Below are positions 1 to 8,434 of a stretch of DNA of 64,000 bases, in pieces. The DNA is taken from the NCBI RefSeq assembly GCF_016907755.1, contig NZ_JAFBCN010000001.1:4650001-4714000 (forward strand). Reading direction: 5' to 3'. Under the pieces are notes generated by a model. It was not told the origin of the DNA, ran no database searches, and worked only from the letters and a program-made list of their open reading frames with translations. Every line of letters begins with the position of its first letter. Positions within the stretch are counted from its first letter, which is position 1. The position numbers and the translations under genes were made by a program. The stretch is from Cellulosimicrobium cellulans (GTDB lineage: Bacteria; Actinomycetota; Actinomycetes; Actinomycetales; Cellulomonadaceae).

Positions 1-2
1 TC

Positions 3-83
3 GCCACCGGGATCGCCGTCGTCCTGCTCGGCGCCCTCGTCGTGTTCCTCGCGATCAACGGGGTCGACGGCGTCCCCGGCTGA
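3..83 (+). CDS. C-terminal end of a membrane protein (partial)
   Basis: The frame is open from the left edge and stops with TGA. The 26 residues left are mostly one hydrophobic stretch (rich in V, L, A, F) followed by a short GVDGVPG tail, so this is the last membrane segment of a protein whose body lies outside the window. It runs in the same direction as the phosphatase gene 69 bp downstream. Nothing more can be said about its function. Confidence 0.55.
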   Translation, partial: ATGIAVVLLGALVVFLAINGVDGVPG

Positions 84-152
84 CCCGCCCGACGCGCGCT
101 CCGGGCCCCGCCGGGTGATCCTGCTGGAGGACCCCCGCAGGAAGGCCGACCC

Positions 153-800
153 GTGACCGCGACCGACACCACGCCCGACCCGCAGCTCGTCCTCGTGCGC
201 CACGGCGAGACGGAGTGGAGCGCGAGCGGTCGGCACACCGGCCGGTCGGACATCCCGCTCACGGTCGCGGGAGAGCAGCAGGCGGTCGCGGCGGGCGTGT
301 GGCTGCAACGGTGGGCGGACCGCCGGGGACGACGCCCCGCCGTCGTGCTCTCGAGCCCGCGCCAGCGCGCCCGGCGCACCGCGGACCTGGCCGGGTTCCC
401 CGACGCCGAGACCGACGACGACCTCGCCGAGTGGGACTACGGGCCCGTCGAGGGCCGGACCGCGGTCGCGGTCGGCGAGCAGCTGGGCCACGAGTGGCTG
501 ATCTTCCGCGACGGCGTGAACGTGCTCGCCGCCGCGAACGGGCACCGTGGCGAGGAGCTCGCCGACGTCGCCGCCCGGGCGGGGCGCGTGCTCGGACGCG
601 TCGAGCCGGTCCTGCAGGGCGGCGACGACGTCGTCCTGTTCGCGCACGGGCACCTGCTCCGCGTCCTCGCGACCGTGTGGCTCGGGGTCGACCCGGCGCT
701 GGGCGCGCGGTTCGAGCTCGGCACGGCCGCGATCTGCCTGCTGGGCTACGGGCACGGGCTGCGCACGGTCGAGGGCTGGAACCTCTCGGCACAGGGCTGA
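153..800 (+). CDS. histidine phosphatase family protein
   Basis: A 215-residue cytosolic protein of the phosphoglycerate-mutase-like superfamily. The phosphohistidine motif LVRHGETEW is near residue 15. A second conserved His lies in FAHGHLLRVL near residue 170, and the SSPRQRARRTA stretch matches the usual substrate-phosphate Arg region. The length is normal for the small branch of the family. The GTG start places the RHG motif at the usual distance from the N-terminus. Members remove phosphate from sugars, nucleotides or small phosphoesters, and the substrate cannot be read from sequence. A PH-domain membrane protein follows 56 bp downstream. Confidence 0.9.
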   Translation: MTATDTTPDPQLVLVRHGETEWSASGRHTGRSDIPLTVAGEQQAVAAGVWLQRWADRRGRRPAVVLSSPRQRARRTADLAGFPDAETDDDLAEWDYGPVEGRTAVAVGEQLGHEWLIFRDGVNVLAAANGHRGEELADVAARAGRVLGRVEPVLQGGDDVVLFAHGHLLRVLATVWLGVDPALGARFELGTAAICLLGYGHGLRTVEGWNLSAQG

Positions 801-856
801 ACCCGGCCGGCCGACCGGCGGGACGACCCTCCCCGTGCGGACCGCGAGGTGGCACG

Positions 857-1423
857 ATGCTGCCCATGGGTCTGAGCGAGAAGCACCTCACCGAGGGCGA
901 GCACGTCGTCATGGAGCTCAAGGAGCACGCGAAGGCCCTGTTCTGGCCGTTCGTGCTGCTCCTCGTCCTCGTCGCGGCGGTCGTCGTGACGGTCGTGCTC
1001 GTCCCGAACGACGTCGTCCGCTGGGTCGTCGCGGGCCTCGCCCTCGTCGCTGCGGTCGTCTGGGTGTTCGTGCCGTGGCTGCGCTGGCGGACCACGGAGT
1101 ACACCGTGACGAACAAGCGCATCGCGATGCGCTCGGGCATCATCACGCGCACCGGGCGGGACATCCCGCTGTACCGGATCAACGACGTGAACTACGAGAA
1201 GGGCCCGATCGACCGGATCTTCGGCTGCGGGACGCTCGTCATCTCCGACGCGACCGACAAGCCGGGCCTGAACCTGCACGACGTCCCCGACGTCGAGAAC
1301 GTGCAGGTCCGCCTGCACGACCTGCTCTTCACGGCCGACGACGGCTCCGACGACGGCGAGTGGCCGCCGAACGAGCCGCCGCGCGGCCCGCGCGCCCCCC
1401 GCATCCCGCGCGCGGAGCGCTGA
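857..1423 (+). CDS. PH domain-containing membrane protein (bPH2 type)
   Basis: A 188-residue protein if the first ATG is used; a second in-frame ATG nine bases later (MGLSEKHL) is equally plausible. Two adjacent hydrophobic segments (about residues 30-50 and 55-75) form a membrane hairpin. They are followed by the bacterial pleckstrin-like domain pattern W-R-T-T-E-Y-x-V-T-N-K-R-I, ending in PLYRINDVNYEKGPIDRIFGCGTLVISD. This matches the YdbS/YdbT-like family of small membrane PH proteins. The C-terminal 30 residues are acidic and then Pro/Arg-rich. The role is unknown. A hairpin terminator follows directly. Confidence 0.88.
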   Translation: MLPMGLSEKHLTEGEHVVMELKEHAKALFWPFVLLLVLVAAVVVTVVLVPNDVVRWVVAGLALVAAVVWVFVPWLRWRTTEYTVTNKRIAMRSGIITRTGRDIPLYRINDVNYEKGPIDRIFGCGTLVISDATDKPGLNLHDVPDVENVQVRLHDLLFTADDGSDDGEWPPNEPPRGPRAPRIPRAER

Positions 1424-1428
1424 CAGCA

Positions 1429-1468
1429 CGGCCCGCCGACTCCCGGGAGGGTGGTCGTCGGCGGGCCG
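1429..1468. terminator. Bidirectional hairpin terminator
   Basis: A perfect 12-bp inverted repeat (CGGCCCGCCGAC and its complement) with a 16-base loop lies just after the PH-domain gene and 19 bp before the stop of the converging secreted-protein gene. No T-tract is present, as is common in very GC-rich actinomycetes. Confidence 0.65.
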
Positions 1469-1487
1469 CACGTACTGCCGCGAGAGG

Positions 1488-1790
1488 TCAGAGACCGCCG
1501 TCCGCGGAGACGGAGACGATCGAGCTGACCGACGGCGCGCTCGCGCGCGAGACGCCGCCCTTGGTCGCCCAGGCGCCGTACGCCACCTTGACCTGACCGT
1601 TGGAGACGTACTTCACGACGACGCGCGCCCTCGTGCAGCTGAGGTTCGTGACGCTCGCCGTCGCCCCGTTCATGGTGGGGCCGTTGACGCGGCAGCCGAC
1701 GACCGCGGCGGACGCGGCCGGCGCCGTGACGGCGACGGCTCCGGTCGCGAGAAGACCTGCCACGAGGGCGGCGCTGAGGAACTTCTTCAT
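1488..1790 (-). CDS. small secreted protein, function unknown
   Basis: A 100-residue protein with a clear Sec signal peptide: MKKF, then a hydrophobic core, ending in APAASA-A. The mature part is about 72 residues with two cysteines (in VVGCRVN and NLSCTR), which probably form a disulfide, and an aromatic/Lys stretch VAYGAWATKGG. The chosen ATG follows an AGGGAG ribosome-binding site. A longer reading frame upstream has no signal-peptide logic. I do not recognise the family. The mature part is a small beta-rich extracellular protein of the kind many actinomycetes secrete. Confidence 0.8.
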   Translation of the reverse strand: MKKFLSAALVAGLLATGAVAVTAPAASAAVVGCRVNGPTMNGATASVTNLSCTRARVVVKYVSNGQVKVAYGAWATKGGVSRASAPSVSSIVSVSADGGL

Positions 1791-1934
1791 GTCGTGCTCC
1801 CTGCTTGATCGACATTGATACGAGTGAGCGCTCAGCAGGAGCGTAGTGGAGCAGCGCCAGTTTGTCAGCGGCCCGCATGAATTCGCCGCCACGACGCTCC
1901 CTCCGGCGTCGCCGCAGGTGGGACGCGCGCCTGC

Positions 1935-2699
1935 TCAGTCCTCGATGCGCCGCCCGGCGGCGATCTCGGCGCGGGCACGCAGCTCGTCGGACAGCCGGAT
2001 GTCGCCCTCGAGGTGCGCGACGAGGAGCCGGCGCGCGATCCCCGCCGCGCGCTCCGGGTCCGCGCCGCGCGCGTTCCACGCCCCGAACCAGTCGGCGAGG
2101 GTCACGCCGTGCTCGGGCCGGTAGCAGACCGTCACCGCGTCCCCCGCCCGCAGCTCGCCGTTGCGCACGACCCGCAGGTACGCACCCGTCCGGTTCGCGG
2201 CGGTGAACCGCTTGACCCACTTGTCCTCGCCGAGCCGCCGCGCGAACGTCGAGCACGGCGTGCGGGGCAGGGTCACCTCCAGCAGCGCAGAGCCCACGGA
2301 CCAGCGCTCCCCCACGACCGCCCCGCTCACGGGGATGCCCCGCACGCGCAGGTTCTCTCCGAACAGGCCCGGCGGGATCTCGCGCTCGAGCTGCCCGACC
2401 CACCAGTCGGTGTCGTCCTGCCCGTACGCGTAGACGGCCTGCTCCTCACCGCCGTGGTTCGCACGGTCGGCCTGGAGGTCGGCGTAGAGACCGAGGCGTC
2501 GCACCTTCACCGGCCCGTCGACGGGCCGCTTGTCGATCGCCGTCACGCCGACCGGGCCGGCGTCGGGCAGGAGGGCGTGCACGCGGCACACCGCGAGGAC
2601 CTCGCCCGTCGGGGCGCTGGAGGCGAGGGCGGTCACGGGCGCGGTGCCGTGAGACGCGGGGAGGTCGGTCGGCGAGGCGGACGGTGCAGCGGGAGACAT
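1935..2699 (-). CDS. MOSC domain-containing protein (YiiM-like)
   Basis: A 254-residue protein of the MOSC family, which bind sulfur-carrying molybdenum cofactors and in the YiiM branch help reduce N-hydroxylated compounds. Visible landmarks are the N-terminal INKRP-like stretch (AIDKRPVDGPV), LGLYADLQADRANHGG with QAVYAY after it, and PPGLFGENLRVRG. The conserved cysteine lies in TLPRTPCSTF. A C-terminal helical tail follows the MOSC core. The start is the first ATG, after GGGAG; a low-complexity N-terminus of about 30 residues makes a later start possible. It is transcribed divergently from the methyltransferase gene. Confidence 0.9.
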   Translation of the reverse strand: MSPAAPSASPTDLPASHGTAPVTALASSAPTGEVLAVCRVHALLPDAGPVGVTAIDKRPVDGPVKVRRLGLYADLQADRANHGGEEQAVYAYGQDDTDWWVGQLEREIPPGLFGENLRVRGIPVSGAVVGERWSVGSALLEVTLPRTPCSTFARRLGEDKWVKRFTAANRTGAYLRVVRNGELRAGDAVTVCYRPEHGVTLADWFGAWNARGADPERAAGIARRLLVAHLEGDIRLSDELRARAEIAAGRRIED

Positions 2700-2788
2700 C
2701 CCTCGATTCTCTCAGCGCGAGGTGGCCCAGGACACCGGGGACCAAGGTCACGGGACCGGTCTCACCCCGCACGGGTAGCGTCGGTGGC

Positions 2789-3409
2789 ATGAGCGCCACC
2801 CGTCCCTCGCGCTGGGAGCAGAAGACCGCCGCCGACCCGTCGCACTCCACCTGGTACGTCGAACGCTTCCGGGCGATGGCCGCGCGCGGCGCCGACCTCG
2901 CGGGCGAGGCCCGGCTGGTCGACGCCATGCTGCCCCGGGGCTCGCGGGTGCTCGACGCGGGGTGCGGGCCGGGGCGGGTCGGCGCGGAGCTGTTCGCGCG
3001 CGGCCACACGGTCGTCGGGGTCGACGTCGACCCGGTGCTGGTCGAGGCCGCGCGCGCCGACCACCCGGGGCCCGACTGGCGCGTGGGCGACCTGGCCGAG
3101 CTCGACCTGCCCGCCGAGGGCGTCGCCGAGCCGTTCGACGTGATCGTGTGCGCGGGCAACGTCGTGACGTTCCTCGCGCCGGGCACCGAGGTCGAGGTCC
3201 TGCGCCGCTTCCGGGCGCACCTCGCCCCGGACGGTCGCGCCGTCGTCGGCTTCGGCACCGGGCGCGGCTACCCGCCCGAGCGGTTCCTCGCCGACGCCGC
3301 GGAGGCGGGGCTGCACCTCGACGTCGCCCTCGCGACGTGGGACCTGCGCCCGTGGACCCCGGACGCCGACTTCCTCGTCGCCGTGCTCGCCGCCGGCGCG
3401 GCGGGCTGA
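2789..3409 (+). CDS. class I SAM-dependent methyltransferase
   Basis: A 206-residue soluble methyltransferase. Motif I is RVLDAGCGPGRVGAEL near residue 52. The acidic residue binding the SAM ribose lies in VVGVDVDP, and motif IV-like FDVIVCAGNVVTFL follows. The fold is complete and the length is usual for small Methyltransf_25-type enzymes. The ATG start leads into a Trp/Glu-rich N-terminus (RWEQKTAADPSHSTWYVERF) typical of this subfamily. The substrate is unknown. It converges on the calpain cluster with only 22 bp between stops. Confidence 0.9.
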   Translation: MSATRPSRWEQKTAADPSHSTWYVERFRAMAARGADLAGEARLVDAMLPRGSRVLDAGCGPGRVGAELFARGHTVVGVDVDPVLVEAARADHPGPDWRVGDLAELDLPAEGVAEPFDVIVCAGNVVTFLAPGTEVEVLRRFRAHLAPDGRAVVGFGTGRGYPPERFLADAAEAGLHLDVALATWDLRPWTPDADFLVAVLAAGAAG

Positions 3410-3431
3410 GCGCCCGGGCCGACGGCGCGGC

Positions 3432-3707
3432 TCAGGCGGGCGTGAACGTGAACGTCACGGCCCCGCCCGAGCTCCCCGGCTCGCCCTCCACGTCGTCGAC
3501 GTGGAGCATGCCCGCGCCGTGCAGGTCGATCGCGTCCCCGAGGTCCGCCCGCAGGACGTCCTCGCCGCGCGGCGAGCGAACCGCGAGCTGCGCGAGCGCG
3601 CGCCCGGCGCCGACCCCGACGCGCATGACGCCCACCCGCACGTCGGCGAACTCCGCCTGCGCTCCCTGGGGCACGCGCGCCCGGCGCACCTCGTCGTTGC
3701 CTGCCAT
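3432..3707 (-). CDS. small protein downstream of calpain-like protease; possible partner or immunity protein
   Basis: A 91-residue predicted beta-rich protein (alternating V-x-V patterns, HVDDVE, C-terminal TFTFTP), without signal peptide or membrane segment. Its start lies 3 bp after the stop of the calpain-like gene, so the two are almost certainly co-transcribed. The pattern resembles small actinobacterial DUF6406-type proteins, but I am not certain of that assignment. Because the upstream gene has a WXG100-like export domain and a protease domain, an inhibitor or immunity role is a reasonable inference. No sequence motif proves it. Confidence 0.7.
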   Translation of the reverse strand: MAGNDEVRRARVPQGAQAEFADVRVGVMRVGVGAGRALAQLAVRSPRGEDVLRADLGDAIDLHGAGMLHVDDVEGEPGSSGGAVTFTFTPA

Positions 3708-3710
3708 GCG

Positions 3711-4787
3711 TCAGCCTCCCGAGTAGACGGAGTCGAAGTTCTCCTTGTACTCCTGCTCGGTGAGCCAGAGGTCGCCGACCTTCTGCTCGCCGTCCAGCAT
3801 GCCGCCCCCGGGCCCCCACGGGTTGACGACGTGGATCCTCATCTCGCCGTCGACCTCCTTGACCTCGGTGACGACGTACGCGTGGTTGGGGACGATGCGG
3901 CTGTCGTCGACCTCGTCCTCCCACCACCAGAACGCGTCGTCGTCCTCGGTGCCCACCGCGACCGGTCCGTCCTTCAGCCGGTCCTGGATGTCGGACAGGC
4001 TGAGCTCGCCCGACCGCTCGGCCGGACGGCCCGTGATGGCCTCGAACGCGTCGTCGGAGTGCCCGCCGTCGATGTCCTCGTAGTCGCCGCCGAAGTACTC
4101 TGCCGCCGCCTTCTCGTAGATCGACACCCAGTTCGGCTCGCCGTTCTGACCGCCGACGCCGTTCTCCGGCACCGTCGGCTCCACGACGATCTCGACCGGC
4201 TCGCCGTCCTTGTACATCGTCACGGTGTACGTGCCGTCGTCGTTGAGCCTGATGTGCTCGCGCAGGAACTCCGGGTCGGTCGTCGCGACGGCGCCCAGGC
4301 CGGCGAGGAACCAGCAGTCCCCGACCTGGCCCTGGTTGATGTCGTCGATCGAGAAGTCCTCGTTCTCGAGGTCGATCGGCGGGACGTCCTCGTAGTCGCC
4401 GAGGTCGTCGGTGAGGTCCGGGTCGCCGGGCCGGTCGCCGTCCTCCCCCGGCGTGCCACGGTCGCCGCCGTACCCGCCGGAGCCTCCACCGGATCCGCCG
4501 GCGCCGGATCCGCCGGCGCCGTCGGTGCTGGCGCTCTCCTGCTGGTCCGCCTGGCGCACGACGGCGGTCGCGGCGTCGCCGAGGACCGCCCCGACCGCCG
4601 CGACGGCCGGTGCGTGCGACGTGGACCACTCGCCGCGCAGGGCGTCGCCGTCCGGCCCCTCCCAGGGGCTGGACGTCACCAGCGCGTCGAGCTCGCCGCG
4701 CAGCGTCGTCAACCTGTCGGCGGCCTCGGACAACCGCTGTCCGAGCTGTCGCAGCTGTGCGACGTCCGCCCCGTACATCCCGCTCAT
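3711..4787 (-). CDS. WXG100-like/calpain family (C2) cysteine protease
   Basis: A 358-residue protein in three parts. Residues 1-85 are helical with a W-x-G turn (PWEG, residues 41-44), like WXG100/ESX-secreted proteins. Residues 86-125 are a Gly/Ser/Asp linker. Residues 126-358 are a calpain-type papain-like domain with a complete catalytic triad: Cys158 in GQVGDCWFLAG, His302 in NHAYVV and Asn322 in NPWG. The ATG follows a strong GAGGGGGAG site. No classical signal peptide is visible. Such architecture is known for putative type VII secretion effectors, although no ESX machinery is in this window. A 91-residue gene follows after 3 bp. Confidence 0.88.
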   Translation of the reverse strand: MSGMYGADVAQLRQLGQRLSEAADRLTTLRGELDALVTSSPWEGPDGDALRGEWSTSHAPAVAAVGAVLGDAATAVVRQADQQESASTDGAGGSGAGGSGGGSGGYGGDRGTPGEDGDRPGDPDLTDDLGDYEDVPPIDLENEDFSIDDINQGQVGDCWFLAGLGAVATTDPEFLREHIRLNDDGTYTVTMYKDGEPVEIVVEPTVPENGVGGQNGEPNWVSIYEKAAAEYFGGDYEDIDGGHSDDAFEAITGRPAERSGELSLSDIQDRLKDGPVAVGTEDDDAFWWWEDEVDDSRIVPNHAYVVTEVKEVDGEMRIHVVNPWGPGGGMLDGEQKVGDLWLTEQEYKENFDSVYSGG

Positions 4788-4949
4788 GTCTCCCCCTCGC
4801 CCGCAGGTCGCCGAGACGGTACCGCCGTCCGCCCACGCCGGTCCATGGTGCGCGCTCCCCATCCCCGCGCGGGCCGCACCTCTGACCTCGCGTCGGTGCG
4901 CGCTGGTAGCGTCCCCCGCGGACGACGCACGCGACGACCGAGGGGGAGC

Positions 4950-5495
4950 ATGATGGAGCAGGCCACGACACGGCGCCGGGGCGCGACGACGCGGACCGCG
5001 GGGGCGGTGCTCGCGCTGGGCGCGCTCGCCGTGCTCTCCGCGTGCGGCGGCGACGCCGAGCCGGCGGAGCCGCCGCCCGCCCCGGACGCCGTCACGGGAT
5101 ACGAACAGACCCGGCAGGACGTCCTCGCCGCCGTCGAGGACGTCTACGGCGCGGACGGCTGGGCCGACGACGGCAGCGCCTCGGCGACGGCGCAGGACGA
5201 CGGCCGCTGCGTCGTCTTCCTCCCCGACGCGAGCACCACGCGCGCGGGCGGCGAGGGCTACGACCGGCTCGCCGACGTCGCCGACGCGCTCGCCCCGGTG
5301 CTCGACGAGCACGGGTTCGGCGAGCCGTCCGACGTCGTCGAGGCGGAGCACGGCGGGTCCGCCTCCGTCGAGGCCGAGGACCCGGCGGGATGGTCGGTCC
5401 GCGTCACCGCCGACGGCGACCTGGTCCGCCTCGACGTGTCCGGCCCGGTCGACCTCGACCCGTGCGACGAGGCCGGGCTGCCGGAGCTCGGCTGA
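4950..5495 (+). CDS. lipoprotein, function unknown
   Basis: A 181-residue protein with an Arg-rich n-region, a hydrophobic core and a lipobox (VLSAC, Cys32), so it should be lipid-anchored outside the cell. The mature domain has a cysteine in GRCVVF and another in DPCDE near the end. In between is an alternating beta/alpha pattern with a long amphipathic helix (YDRLADVADALAPVLDEHG). Start: ATGATG after GAGGGGGAG; the first ATG is used here. It diverges from the calpain gene, and the 162-bp gap must hold both promoters. The next gene starts 3 bp after its stop. Confidence 0.82.
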   Translation: MMEQATTRRRGATTRTAGAVLALGALAVLSACGGDAEPAEPPPAPDAVTGYEQTRQDVLAAVEDVYGADGWADDGSASATAQDDGRCVVFLPDASTTRAGGEGYDRLADVADALAPVLDEHGFGEPSDVVEAEHGGSASVEAEDPAGWSVRVTADGDLVRLDVSGPVDLDPCDEAGLPELG

Positions 5496-5498
5496 GTC

Positions 5499-5786
5499 GT
5501 GCCGTCGTACCGCGTGACCCTCGCCGTGGGCCTGCTGCGCCCGGGCGCCGACCCCGAGGCCGTGCTGCCCGCCGCCGCGGCCGCGGCGCGCGACCTGACC
5601 ACGGTCGAGGCGTACGACGTCGGCGTCGTGCGCGGCGAGGCCCGCGTGACCGTCCGCTTCCTCGCCGACACCGACGCGGCCGCGCACGACGTGGCCGACG
5701 CGGTCGAGGCCGGGGTGCGCGCGCACGCCGCGACGTCGGGCGGCCGCCTGACCCGCCGGTGGGGAGCACGCTGGCACCCGGCCTGA
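5499..5786 (+). CDS. hypothetical protein
   Basis: A 95-residue protein starting with GTG three bases after the lipoprotein stop, so probably translated from the same mRNA. It has a short beta-alpha-beta pattern: YRVTLAVGLL, an Ala-rich helix, then ARVTVRFLADTDAAAHDVADAVEAGVRAH-like strand and helix. This suggests a small ferredoxin-like fold. There are no cysteines and no signal peptide. I do not recognise the family. Codon usage (GC at third positions) is that of a real gene. Confidence 0.65.
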   Translation: MPSYRVTLAVGLLRPGADPEAVLPAAAAAARDLTTVEAYDVGVVRGEARVTVRFLADTDAAAHDVADAVEAGVRAHAATSGGRLTRRWGARWHPA

Positions 5787-5889
5787 CGGTCGCAGGACCC
5801 GGGCGGGAGGCCGGGCCGCCCGCCGCGCGACGTGGGCGCGGGACCGGTTCAATGGACGGACCTGTCACCGACGCCGGGGAGGCGCACCC

Positions 5890-7386
5890 GTGGCCACGAG
5901 GACCGGCCTGTTCCGCCGCAAGTCCGTCGAGGACTCGCTCGCGGCGATCGACGACCCGGAGCGGTCGCTCAAGCGCAGCCTGACGACCTGGGACCTCGCG
6001 GTCCTGGGGGTCGCGGTCGCGGTGGGCGCAGGGATCTTCTCCGTCGGCGCGACGGCCGCCGCGAACTACGCGGGACCGAGCGTCATCGTCTCGTTCGTCA
6101 TCGCGTCGATCGTGTGCGCGCTCGCCGTCATGTGCTACGCCGAGTTCGCGTCCGCGATCCCCGTCGCCGGGTCGGCGTACACGTTCTCCTACGCGACCAT
6201 GGGCGAGCTCGTCGCGTGGATCATCGGGTGGGACCTCATCCTCGAGATGCTGCTCGCGTCGGCGGTGATCGCGAAGTTCTGGGGCGTGTACCTGGGCGAC
6301 GCGTTCGGGCTGTTCGGCATCGACCTCCCGCTGACGATCCCGATCGGCCCCGTCGACCTCGAGTGGGGGCCGGTGTTCATCGTCGCGGTGTTCACCACGC
6401 TGCTCGCGATCGGCACCAAGCTCAGCACGCGCGTCAACAGCGTGTTCACGGTCATCAAGGTCGGCATCACGCTGTTCGTCATCGTCGTCGGGTTCTTCTT
6501 CGTCGACGCGTCGAACTACTCGCCGTTCGTGCCGCCCGCCCAGCCCGCGCCGGAGCAGTCGGCGCTCGAGCAGCCGCTCGTCGGCTTCCTCACGGGGCTC
6601 GAGCCCACGACGTACGGCGTCATGGGCCTGCTCGCAGGCGCCGCGCTCGTGTTCTTCGCGTTCATCGGGTTCGACGTCGTCGCGACCACGGCCGAGGAGG
6701 CCAAGGACCCGCAGCGCACGCTCCCGCGCGGCATCCTCGGCGGCCTCGCGATCGTCACGGTCCTGTACATCCTCGTGACGCTCGTCGTGACCGGCATGGT
6801 GTCGTACACCGAGCTGGCGGAGTCCGACGCGCCCTCGTTGACGACGGCGTTCATCCTCGTGGGCGCCGACTGGGCCGGACGGGTCATCTCCGTCGGCATC
6901 CTCATCGGGCTGACGACGGTGATCATGGTGCTGCTGCTCGGGCTCACGCGCGTCGTCTTCGCGATGAGCCGCGACGGCCTGCTCCCTCGCGGCATCTCCC
7001 GGACCTCGCACCGGTACCACACGCCGATCCGCCTGCAGGTGGGCGTGGGGATCGTCGTGGCGCTCATCGCCGGGCTGTCCCAGGTGGAGCTGCTCGAGGA
7101 GATGATCAACATCGGGACGCTCTCGGCGTTCGTCCTCGTGAGCTTCGGCATCCCGATCCTGCGCCGCTCGCGCCCCGACCTGCAGCGCTCGTTCAAGGTG
7201 CCGTGGTCGCCCGTGCTGCCGATCGTGTCCGGCGTCGCGTGCCTGTGGCTCATGGCCAACCTCACGACGCTCACGTGGCTCCGCTTCCTCGGCTGGGTCG
7301 TCGTGGGCCTGGTGATCTACGCGTTCTACGGCTACCGGCACTCCGTCGCGGGGCGCGACTCCCTGAAGGGCGACGTCGCCGCGTAG
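5890..7386 (+). CDS. APC family amino acid permease
   Basis: A 498-residue integral membrane transporter with about 12 hydrophobic segments. The first one carries the family signature VAVGAGIFSVGA (near residue 45), which contacts substrate in the APC superfamily. FAFIGFDVVATTAEE in the middle (segment 6 region) and RDGLLPRGISRTS after segment 8 are typical of the cationic/basic amino acid transporter-like branch (YfnA/CAT type). The GTG start follows GGGGAGG. Substrate is probably an amino acid taken up with a proton; which one cannot be read. It is not obviously in an operon. Confidence 0.92.
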   Translation: MATRTGLFRRKSVEDSLAAIDDPERSLKRSLTTWDLAVLGVAVAVGAGIFSVGATAAANYAGPSVIVSFVIASIVCALAVMCYAEFASAIPVAGSAYTFSYATMGELVAWIIGWDLILEMLLASAVIAKFWGVYLGDAFGLFGIDLPLTIPIGPVDLEWGPVFIVAVFTTLLAIGTKLSTRVNSVFTVIKVGITLFVIVVGFFFVDASNYSPFVPPAQPAPEQSALEQPLVGFLTGLEPTTYGVMGLLAGAALVFFAFIGFDVVATTAEEAKDPQRTLPRGILGGLAIVTVLYILVTLVVTGMVSYTELAESDAPSLTTAFILVGADWAGRVISVGILIGLTTVIMVLLLGLTRVVFAMSRDGLLPRGISRTSHRYHTPIRLQVGVGIVVALIAGLSQVELLEEMINIGTLSAFVLVSFGIPILRRSRPDLQRSFKVPWSPVLPIVSGVACLWLMANLTTLTWLRFLGWVVVGLVIYAFYGYRHSVAGRDSLKGDVAA

Positions 7387-7429
7387 GTGCCGCCGCGTCG
7401 GTGTCGCCCCCGAGGTACCGTGGGCGCGC

Positions 7430-8320
7430 ATGAGCGCCACGGAGACCGCGATCACCGCCGACCTCGTCCGCGCGGCTCTGGCGGCGCAGCACCCGGACCT
7501 CGCCGGGCTGCCGCTCCGCGAGGTCGCGGGCGGCTGGGGGAACCAGATGTGGCGGCTCGGCGACGACCTGGCCGTGCGCGTGCAGCGCAGGGACCCGACG
7601 CCGGAGCCCCAGCTCAAGGAACGACGGTGGCTGCCCGTCCTCGCCCCGCGCCTCCCGCTCCCCGTGCCCGTCCCGGTGCGGCACGGCGAGCCGTCCGCGC
7701 GCCTCCCCCGGCACTGGACCGTGATGACCTGGGTCCCCGGCGAGCCGCTGGACCACGGCACGATCACCCGGGGCGCGGACGCCGCCGACGCTCTGGCGGG
7801 CTTCCTCCGCGCCCTGCACGTCCCGGCGCCCGCCGACGCGCCGACGCCCACGGACCGGGGCGCCCACCCCCGCGACGCCACGGACGGCTTCGAGGGGTTC
7901 CTGCGCGCCGTCGCCCCCGACGACGCCGCCGCCGTCCGGTCCGTCTGGGACGACGCCGTCGCGGCCCCCGCGTGGGCAGGACCGCCCGTGTGGGTGCACG
8001 GGGACCTGCACCCCGCGAACGTCGTCGTCGCGGACGGGACGCTCGCGGGGGTCGTGGACTTCGGCGACCTGTTCGCGGGCGACCCGGCGTGGGACCTCGC
8101 CGCCGCCTGGGTGCTGCTGCCCGCCGGCACCGCCGCGCGGTTCTTCGACTCGTACGCGCGAGCGGACGAGGCGACGGTCCTGCGCGCCCGCGGGCTGGCG
8201 GCGCTCAAGGCCCTCTTCCTCCTGCTCATGGGGCAGAACGGGGACCGCGGCCTGCCCGGCGGCAAGGCCCACTGGGGGCCCGCGGGGCGTGCGGCGCTCG
8301 ACCGCGCCCTGGCAGGCTGA
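7430..8320 (+). CDS. aminoglycoside phosphotransferase family (APH) kinase-like protein
   Basis: A 296-residue protein with the protein-kinase-like fold of APH/choline kinases. The ATP-site region is GGWGNQMWRLGDDLAVRVQRR. The Brenner motif VHGDLHPANVVV holds the catalytic Asp near residue 190, and VVDFGDLFAGDPAWDLA has the metal-binding Asp. The length is complete. This branch is widespread in actinomycetes and phosphorylates small hydroxyl compounds. Antibiotic resistance should not be assumed from sequence alone. The ATG lies 43 bp after the permease stop. Confidence 0.9.
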   Translation: MSATETAITADLVRAALAAQHPDLAGLPLREVAGGWGNQMWRLGDDLAVRVQRRDPTPEPQLKERRWLPVLAPRLPLPVPVPVRHGEPSARLPRHWTVMTWVPGEPLDHGTITRGADAADALAGFLRALHVPAPADAPTPTDRGAHPRDATDGFEGFLRAVAPDDAAAVRSVWDDAVAAPAWAGPPVWVHGDLHPANVVVADGTLAGVVDFGDLFAGDPAWDLAAAWVLLPAGTAARFFDSYARADEATVLRARGLAALKALFLLLMGQNGDRGLPGGKAHWGPAGRAALDRALAG

Positions 8321-8434
8321 CGAGCACGAGCAGACCGGCGGCGGACCCCAGCGTCTCGGATCACGGACACGTCGGCGAGCGCCTTGGCGGAACGCTAGAC
8401 ACCTCCTGACCAACCAACCGTTTTGGGGGATTTG

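Noticed and set aside
3711-4787. Complete type VII secretion locus
   Set aside because: Only the WXG-like/calpain protein and its small neighbour are present; no EccC, EccB or EccD type genes occur in the window.
7430-8320. Aminoglycoside resistance determinant
   Set aside because: Only generic APH-fold motifs are visible. Most such chromosomal genes are not resistance genes, so no drug claim is made.
5404-8370. 988-codon minus-strand frame opposite the permease and kinase genes
   Set aside because: The translation is rich in Arg/Asp/His with no domain pattern, while the plus strand has clear motifs.
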